From positions 504,882 through 568,881 of the forward strand of contig WELA01003597.1 in the NCBI GenBank assembly GCA_009602735.1: a DNA stretch of 64,000 bases. Reading direction: 5' to 3'. The notes beneath the pieces are model-generated. The model saw only the letters and a program-made list of their open reading frames with translations, searched no databases and was not told the DNA's origin. The translations under genes were made by a program, and so were the position numbers. Source of the DNA: Mesotaenium endlicherianum. Taxonomy: Eukaryota > Streptophyta > Zygnematophyceae > Zygnematales > Mesotaeniaceae. Shown here piece by piece: positions 56,556-64,000 of this stretch (position 1 is the first letter of the stretch; every line of letters begins with the position of its first letter).

Positions 56556-57204
56556 CTGCATGACAACCACAGAGATACATTGTCCATACATGTTCAAAAG
56601 TTCTCTTAGCCATCCTTAGTATGGATTGCGTATGGCCTCCAAACAGAAAGAAGACGTTACGGGTGAAAAGCTTGACATATGCACAACTACCCAATTGTGA
56701 GAATCATTTAATTTCATGCTTGTTCAATTGCATAGCATAAGCCATCACGTTTATCTCAGCAAGTTCTTGCCAGTTGTGGAGAATTTATGAATTAAAGCGA
56801 GGTACGTGAGGTTCACTTTCATTGCGGCAGTCACATCTTGCAGCTTCGATGTGGACCATACTTTGCAGAAATTTAGCGGAACGCGTGCGTCACGTGAAAC
56901 CAATACAATACAGTACACTCGACCTGCGTCCTATGGAAGAAAATGCCAATACAGACTGCTTTGTGCAATAAGTTTCTCTCTTAGACGTGAGCATCGTGAT
57001 GCAAGCTTCCATGCATTCCGACTTCATACAGTTGCATCTCTGCCTGCACCAAGTAAAAGATTGTCAGCGTGAAAAACACGTGAATCGGAGGAGAATTAAC
57101 GTGAATCCATATGAACTGGTCGCAATCATGATTGCGACCTTGATGGGACGTGAATGCTACCTCGACAAATTATGAGGTACAACTCACTACAAATCTTAAG
57201 TACA
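56556..57204. other. no gene seen
   Basis: AT-rich DNA upstream of the paralogue. A first exon would be expected here but none is evident. Confidence 0.4.
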
Positions 57205-57212
57205 ACCGAGAC

Positions 57213-57538
57213 CATGGGGTGCTAACTTTTTGGTCCAAGAAGGCGTTCTTTGCGAAAAAAATCAAAGGATTTGCTATTGGCGATAAAAAACAATATGTTG
57301 TGCATCTTGGTGATTTAAGCAAAATTCACATGTCTTTGCGCTGTCTTTTCAAATTGTCGTCTTTTCCTGCGGAAAATATTGAAAATCCTTGCGAAAAGAT
57401 TGACCATCCAAAGTCGCCTGCGGCGTTTTTTCAACTTGCAAAAATAATTAATGAGACGAAGAAAGCGGCAGCTTCACTTGCAGACTTTGCAATGTTTTTC
57501 AATAATTCAGGAATCTTTGCGACTATTAGCACCCCATG
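57213..57538. mobile_element. hAT-type MITE (326 bp)
   Basis: The ends are a perfect 13-bp inverted repeat, CATGGGGTGCTAA and its complement. Flanking 8-mers are identical: ACCGAGAC at 57205-57212 and 57539-57546. An 8-bp duplication is the hAT signature. The element has no transposase. An open frame of 129 codons runs through it on the plus strand but looks like chance. Its ends differ from those of the hAT at 4760-11099, so a different source element must have moved it. Confidence 0.88.
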
Positions 57539-57546
57539 ACCGAGAC

Positions 57547-60500
57547 TGAGTTTTGAGTTCCGAGTTCCGAGCTGGTTCCCAATTGATTCAATACGATTCG
57601 AGTCAACAAGTCAGCGACAAGAAATTTGAAGACACGCTTACATGCACTTACATGCGCTAACGTGCAATAAAAGACAGTCAACTGCGCTTGTATGATTTCA
57701 AGAAGCACGCATCAGGATTCAGCAGGTACGAAAGCAGGAGTCGCCAGCCATCGCCAGCAGTCGGGAGTGGTCGGGAGAGTCACCACGAATACAGTCAAAT
57801 TCTTGTTTGACTTCTAGAACCAGCTACGACTTAAGACAAAAAAGTGCAGTACGACCAAGAAGTGGACTAGGAACCTTTGAAACGTCTCTCTTTGCTGCTC
57901 TGGTCATTCTAACTGATTCTTACCAAATGTAAGTCGAACCTCCATGTTTAGGATCAAAATTACCAGCATAACTTGTGGAGTCATACCCTTCTCACAAAAA
58001 GAGCTTGCCCGGCTAATCTCCACATAAGACAAGGGACAAGATGCTCTGTTACAAAATCCAAGGAGTTCCTTTGATCTGCACCCTTTTATGGGCACCCTTT
58101 TATGGGCAACCAAAATTACGTACATATAGCTTATTTGGATTGTTTGTTCTTTCTTTTGTCCTTTCGTGTGTTCCATGCTCTTACTTGCTCACATCTCCGC
58201 CCATTACTTGTAAAACTCCCTCATATCGTATTCGATCATTCTTTATTCTAATGATAGTCTTCTACATCCGATGACACTTCATCAGATTCACTACCCCAAA
58301 GATCGACATGCTTATCTTAATCATCGCACATCACTTAAATGACCATTCTGCAACATCCTTATTTTCTCAAAGGCATAGTTTAATATTTCCCATATGTATG
58401 GATTTCGTTAGAGCCACGGGGCCTTAGTCGACAAAGCCGTACGCGGAATTTGAACGTGAACATGCTTTTATTTTCTCATAGCAAACCATTGTAGATGCCC
58501 AAGTATATATATGCCACACAATGTTTTGTAAATAGTTTGTGAGACAAGAAATGGCATGTTTTGTTAACACGTCAGTGAGGGAAAAAACAACCCAATCAGG
58601 AGCGTCCTAATATTTCCATTCCTTCTAACTTCTTCGTTTGCTTTATATCGACAAACATTGCAGTCCAAAATATTTAATGAAGCTCGTCATTGCAAAAATG
58701 GTCCGCTTCTAGGGGCGATAGCTTATAAAAACATATTGATACTTGTGTATCCTAATGATTATCATTCACATTGATTCAACTGAAATCGAGAACCATCCAA
58801 TATCGACTCCAAGCGGTCGTCATTGAACCACATCTTGAAACTTAGTTCAAATTCATTATGCGCTCCATCTAACACTGAACCCACCTAAACGACCCCATGG
58901 GGCCCAATCACAGCGGGCAACATCAATCCTAATTAGTAAACGCCGTGCTTTTGTTTTCAACCTGGTATACTTAGTTGTAGATTTGAGCCACGGCTCCCCA
59001 TTGCATTGAATAATAATGCTGCAGACAATCAATCGCGAGACTTGACTTGAAAAAGAATGTTGAGGATTCGGCAAGTGACTGTACTTATCATTTGTCTTGC
59101 TATCCCCATAAGTTCTTATACCTGGGCTTTCTTCTTTGAAGGGACTCATGAAGACGTGCATCATTGTGCTCTTATGTGTCAGTCTTTGCCAGAGGGTAGC
59201 AAAAGCATGTCAAAATATCATTGGCAACTGACGAGGGAAAAAGCGCCAGTACAAGTGCAAACAACCTGGAGAAAGGGGTGGAGGGGGAGGAGGAGGGGAG
59301 AGCTTGTAAAAAGAGAATTTTTCTAATAATGAGACTCTTTTAAGTACGACAGATTCGAGGTAACGCTTAATGTTGTAAGCTTTTGAAAAAGGCCCACAAA
59401 ATGTTGCTCCCTTGTCCAGCAAACCACAAGAAGACATGGAGTGGCCTGATGTGAAATGACATTTCACTTTCACCAAGTAGCCCTTGTCGGAGTTTTGAAC
59501 GTTGTTGGGTGACAGGTGGTATTGCGTCAGGTATACATGCACAATGTGTTGGCAGTTGTTGCGGAGAGGTTTGCTTATCATAGATGACAACCAAGTTGCT
59601 TATGTCACCTTTGCTTTCCTATAGCTTTCAAAATGGAGTTTAAATTTCTACTGCGTGACGGTTTTCCAAATTCCGGATTTTGAGGCAAGTCATTTCAAAG
59701 TCTGACATAGGCATCTTATTGTCGGTGCTTATATTGTGCTCATTTTTGACATAAGCTAATTACTAGAGAAAAAAATCACAATATGGCACATGACGTGGTT
59801 GTAATCTTCCTCTTGCCAACACTATTGTTACTACTGTAGTGCCACCCAATCTGTGCCCTACTATTACCTCTACCAATTTTGTCCAAAAATATTACATTGT
59901 GAGACCGGTCCAATTTGTGCACGATGCAAATTTCTCCGATTGGCCACCTTTGCCCAAGGCGAAGATGAAGTTTCCTCTCATTTGTAGGCCAAGACGCAAA
60001 AAAAAAGGGCAAAGAATTTTGAAACTACACCTTTCAGGAAAACCAGCGCACCAGATTGTAGACAATCCTACGTCTGCAGGTTATTGGAGTTAGACTTGAT
60101 AAGAACCTCAATGGCTACTTGTGGTAATCAGTGGCAGTTAACGTATGGATAGTGTAATCTGATTAGCCAATTTGACATCGCATGCAAATAACATAATAAT
60201 TGGTATATCAGGTCAAAAGAGTCCGAAAATAAAAGTGGTTGAAGATGAAGTCTCTACAACCTTGCACGAACAAACCCGCAAGAACAAACCCATACACATT
60301 CAAGATTGGTGCATAAATTTCACATGTGTAAAACATGACAATAGGCAATAAGTCGTCCAACATGTCAAACCATGTCGGACTGTTGTTATCAAGTTTGCTT
60401 TTGCCATGGTCAACCTGCATCACCTTGTTACTTTTATGACCGGCAATTGCTACTTCAAACCAAGGGAGGAGCTTCCAAATGAGACCACACCTAAATGCAT

Positions 60501-62190
60501 TCAACAGCTAATCAAAACACGATTGTTCATATTGGTGACAAATATAACTCACATCAATTCAAACGAGGACCGCCTCGACTCTCGGCCTACATGTATATAT
60601 TTTTCACCCTCGCTATCTTGCGAGGAAATAGGATGGTAAATAACAAAGAGCCGGGGAGTTGTGCTTAAAGCACAACCACGGTTGGGGGACAACCTGGCAA
60701 ATTATGCCCCTGAATTTTATCATTTCAAAAAACTTTCCACGCGCGCTAGTTCGAAAGAATTGAATTTACATAATTCAAGTGGCACGTGGTCGTGTTCCAG
60801 CTAAATCTTTATGCCCAAAAAGTTAAATTTTAACATGCATCGGAGCAAAAAAAATCTGTAAATAGTCGACTTACCCTCAATGACTTTTTGTGAATAGAAG
60901 AGGTCGCCGCAACACAAATTTTCTTGCTCTGTCCCTTGGACGTGAAAGTGCCCAAATCCTATTAGCCAAGCTACGTCATTGTTGGGTGTAGAAGGGAAAT
61001 TACAAAAATTGGGCGTAGATTATTTCTTTGTGGGTCCTTCTTCGCACAACTCTGCCCCCTTTTTACGCTTTCAAAGGACTCAACCAAATTTAACCTACTT
61101 TTGCATTTGCCCCCTTGACCATTTTTGGAGTGTACGTTTTTGCCACCTAGACTTGCACCTTCTATTCATTTCCAGATACAATGCTGCTGTCTATTCACAC
61201 AAGTTCTCATGTCTACCCATACGTCCTACATCCCGCTTTTTTGATTGTTGATACTATACTTATCTAGGACTTAAAGTTCATTGTATTAACACTGTAGAAG
61301 GCAAGATAACAGTGCTGCAATGCTTCACAAAACCTCCTCATAAAAGTCACAAAAATTTCACACTACCCAACGTGAGTGCTCCCCACAAGAACAACTAACG
61401 CAACAATCCACGAGCACACACCCCCTTCCACTCACATGAAACTCAATTGGGGGAAATATTGGACACCTGAATTTGGCGCGCGCAACCCCTTTTTGTACAT
61501 AGAGGGTACTAGTTCTAATCGCTGAGTTCGAAGTTAAAAACGCGACAACACACTAACTTATAATTAGTTCAAAGTCTCAAACTTTTAACTTACTTTCTAC
61601 TTTAGCTTATCCTGTTTGTTTCTTACTCGTTGGCCTACACATACATGTCTGAAACATAGAATTTGGTGAAGTAATGAAGAAATTGTCAGCATCCGAAGCT
61701 CTCATTAATCCTATGGATGCAATCTACACGCTCTGTTAACATTTTTTTGCTGCCATGGTGTGCCCCAGAAGTGGCTTAAAACGTAAGTATATGTAATAGA
61801 AGCTGATTCTACTGATTCGTCTATGAGTTTCGCTCAGTTGAACCACACAAAATCTTAATTGTTCGCTTTTGTAATCTGCTTGCAATTTGTGATTATTTGG
61901 GAGCGAGTCCAAGAGGCGATGAGTAAGGAAGAGGGTGGAAGATGTTGCGCAAGTGCACTTAGAAGGTGCAATTCTTCATGAATCCGCCCGAAATTTGCTA
62001 TACAGGTGGAAAAAGCATAGACAGATCTAAAAATGTGTGCGGCTAGGGTTTGAGCTCTTGCATTCATTGCTGAATATACTTTCCAGACTTTGTTAGAGCT
62101 TTAGAAATTTATGGAAGATTTTACATCTAAATTCTGCTCCTAGCGTGCTTGTCCTAGACGTGGTGGTGCTTAGCATTGTCACCAATGTGA
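57547..62190. other. no gene seen; AT-rich unassigned DNA
   Basis: About 4.6 kb with only short ORFs. A hairpin at 60658-60676 has arms GTTGTGCTT and AAGCACAAC. A purine-rich GGAGG run is at 59270-59302. No conserved domain or element end was recognised. Confidence 0.45.
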
Positions 62191-62194
62191 GCCT

Positions 62195-63199
62195 GTGTTC
62201 CTCGTACTTGTGGAAGTCGACTCCTCATATTGGCTTCTTAACTACATAAGGAGACTTTATAAGAGACTAGACTCAACCTCACAGGCCGATGTTAGAATAC
62301 ACAATAATAATGTGCCACAATCTCTCTATGAGGCTCTCTTTGGCCGTGTAGGTAAAGAAGTTGCCCATCACATTAGTAAAAATACACCATCTCATAGTAC
62401 TAGTACAAGGAGAGTGTGGTGGAAAGACGAAGAGTTAAACAATTCATTGTCCTTTCAAGATGTGTCATTAGGATCCGGGTGGGAAGCAGCTAAGATATTG
62501 CCTCAGTTCGGAGAGATAGTGACAATTATTCCTCCTTTTTATATGAACTGGGCTGAGAGTGTTACAGGTGAGGTGGGCCTATGTTTTAAGTTCTCGTTTG
62601 CAGTTCTGAATCGAGCTAGTCATGGCACTTGATCACAACTATGATAAAGAGAGACAAAGAGCTCGTCATAACATTGAGTGTGACAGCCATATTCTATTCA
62701 GGATGCCTGATTACCCTCAAAAAATTCAACAGGGGGGGGTAGAAGTTGAGGAGATCATGTTAGAAGCTGGAAGGTTGGCAAGAGTGGCTGGTACAAAGAT
62801 GGTAGAAAAGAGAGTTGCTACAAAGCGCAGAGAGAGCAGACACAAAGATCAGCACGAGAGGTAGCTCGTGCAATAGAGATTGCTCGTGCCAAGTCTGTAC
62901 AAGCTCTTGGTGAGGCCATGGCTAAAAGTAATGAGCCACTAATTTTAATTCCTAGAGTTCTGACACCGACACAGACTGCTAACAAGGAAGGTTGTAAAAT
63001 ATTGCTTGAGGCAAGAGCTAATTTGAAGGCAAAACAAGTTGTATATGCACATTTGCAAGTGCCTTCAAGCTTCATCATGCAAGCTGCTGACAGGAAAGGA
63101 AAACATTTTACTGGTAATGCACAAGGCTCTGACATAACGAGAGCAAGCGGCGGAGATCATGCTTTGTGGCATGTCATTGAGTCTTCTATGGAGCCTGAG
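62195..63199 (+). CDS. unrecognised gene-like region, probably multi-exon or decayed
   Basis: Three consecutive plus-strand frames give protein-like sequence. The first has SLYEALFGRVGKEVAHHISK, RVWWKDEELNNSLSFQDVSL and PQFGEIVTIIPPFYMNWAES. The second has KERQRARHNIECDSHILFRM and EIMLEAGRLARVAGTKMVE. The third has REVARAIEIARAKSVQALGE, PRVLTPTQTANKEGCKILLE and GSDITRASGGDHALWHVIES. The last segment ends at a plausible donor (GAG then GTTAGT) at 63200. The breaks between frames may be introns or decay. I recognise no family. The position of the first exon start is unknown. Confidence 0.45.
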
Positions 63200-63464
63200 G
63201 TTAGTTACCTATATATGCTTGTATCCTATATGTATTTCACATATGTGTTGTGCTGCTGCCTTTGCTTCTGTCTTCCTTTATCTTTCCTAGAATTTAAAAG
63301 CATCGCTGATACATGCTGTTGGCACACCTCTTGTTGCATTGTCTGAGCTGCCCTGCTCTTGCCCATTGCTTTCCCTAGCTTGTCAACACCTCCTAGCCTA
63401 TTGTTTGTGTTGGCAGACTTGCGCCAAGCATGTAGAGCATCCACCCCCTCACCGCTAAATTGGT

Positions 63465-64000
63465 CTAGATCTCCATGCCTTCTATCATTGCAGGGAGGTG
63501 GCACTTCATGATATGCATGTACATATTTATCATGTCTGAAGTGCATGCTGCTACAAATTTGTCCTCAAAATCTCTAGCTTGAGCCTCTACCTCAGCTGCC
63601 TTCTTATCCGTGTCAAATTGCATGTCTGTAGGTAGAGGGTCCGTCAACTTCATCATAAATTGGCTGAAGCTACTCCATGCTTGTATCACTTGTTCCTTCT
63701 TTGCAACATCTTTTGGCAAAAAAAAGACGCAGTTCGCAAGCTTCTCCGCCTGCTCAATCAGCCCCCGACACTCTCTTCCAATAAAGGTGGGCTTTCCTGC
63801 TCTTCCTTTAGTTTCCGTTTTCTTTAAGGCCTTCACCTGCTCCAGAGTAACATTCTTGTAGAGGGCATCTTTCTTTAGGATGCTCAAAAATTCCAGCTCT
63901 TTCTCCTCACCTCCTTCTAGATGTGCATAAAGTAATCTCTCGAACAAGGTCACCGTCACCCTCGGAAGAAGATGTAGTACGCAAGGCACACAGTCCTGAG
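63465..64000 (-). CDS. unrecognised protein-coding segment, open through the right edge
   Basis: The frame is open from the window edge to a stop at 63465 and reads PCVLHLLPRVTVTLFERLLY and AHLEGGEEKELEFLSILKK, then a Lys-rich helical part. It ends with QFDTDKKAAEVEAQARDFED and MINMYMHIMKCHLPAMIEGM. The composition is clearly protein-like and hydrophilic. I do not recognise a family. It is convergent with the plus-strand segment at 62.2-63.2 kb, 266 bases away. It is partial at its 5' end. Confidence 0.5.
   Translation of the reverse strand, partial: QDCVPCVLHLLPRVTVTLFERLLYAHLEGGEEKELEFLSILKKDALYKNVTLEQVKALKKTETKGRAGKPTFIGRECRGLIEQAEKLANCVFFLPKDVAKKEQVIQAWSSFSQFMMKLTDPLPTDMQFDTDKKAAEVEAQARDFEDKFVAACTSDMINMYMHIMKCHLPAMIEGMEI

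Noticed and set aside
57150-57539. 129-codon plus-strand ORF
   Set aside because: It coincides with the MITE and ends in its inverted repeat; composition and context suggest chance.

Overview
This is nuclear DNA from a eukaryote, probably a green alga or other member of the plant lineage. The evidence is spliceosomal introns (GT-AG, one GC-AG), a plant-type chromodomain Ty3 retrotransposon, a BED-finger hAT transposon carrying an ascorbate-peroxidase exon fragment, and degenerate CCCTAAA-type telomere-like tracts. The species cannot be fixed from the window. It is a gene-poor, repeat-rich scaffold with three assembly gaps and one single-base n.

Left part (1-17.5 kb): a nest of mobile elements inside a C5-cytosine DNA methyltransferase gene on the minus strand. 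At the left edge a gag frame (minus strand, 619 codons) stays open past base 1. A 502-bp LTR (3639-4140) abuts a methyltransferase-side fragment (4141-4353). A chromovirus (4354-16301, minus strand) with about 480-bp LTRs and a near-matching 5-bp target duplication separates that fragment from the methyltransferase body (16302-17347). A 6.3-kb hAT transposon (4760-11099) with perfect 8-bp target duplications sits in the chromovirus 3' LTR. The hAT has a decayed transposase, several tandem repeats and a captured ascorbate peroxidase exon.

Middle (17.5-30.9 kb): a little-characterised 213-aa ORF, then a minus-strand cluster that looks like two intron-containing tyrosine-recombinase-like genes (A about 21.4-23.9 kb, B about 26.4-27.6 kb). 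A 460-aa protein with tandem GATA-like CxxC...CNAC fingers (24.7-26.1 kb) lies just downstream of B. A 1,347-bp stretch of B and the finger gene is repeated identically at 20.1-21.4 kb, bounded by n characters on both sides, which suggests an assembly duplication. This recombinase plus GATA-like finger cluster is the best candidate for an undescribed system, perhaps a Crypton-like element.

Right part (30.9-64 kb): a GC-rich plus-strand gene (31.26-41.06 kb) whose recognisable exons are all flanked by phase-0 introns. It encodes an acidic, Ala/Gln-rich protein ending in a coiled coil. An AT-rich, decayed paralogue of its 3' exons lies in opposite orientation at 52.4-56.6 kb. A 326-bp hAT-type MITE with a perfect 8-bp duplication is at 57.2 kb. 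Two unrecognised gene-like segments are at the right edge. The stretches between are mostly simple repeats, degenerate telomere-like G-rich tracts and unassigned AT-rich DNA.
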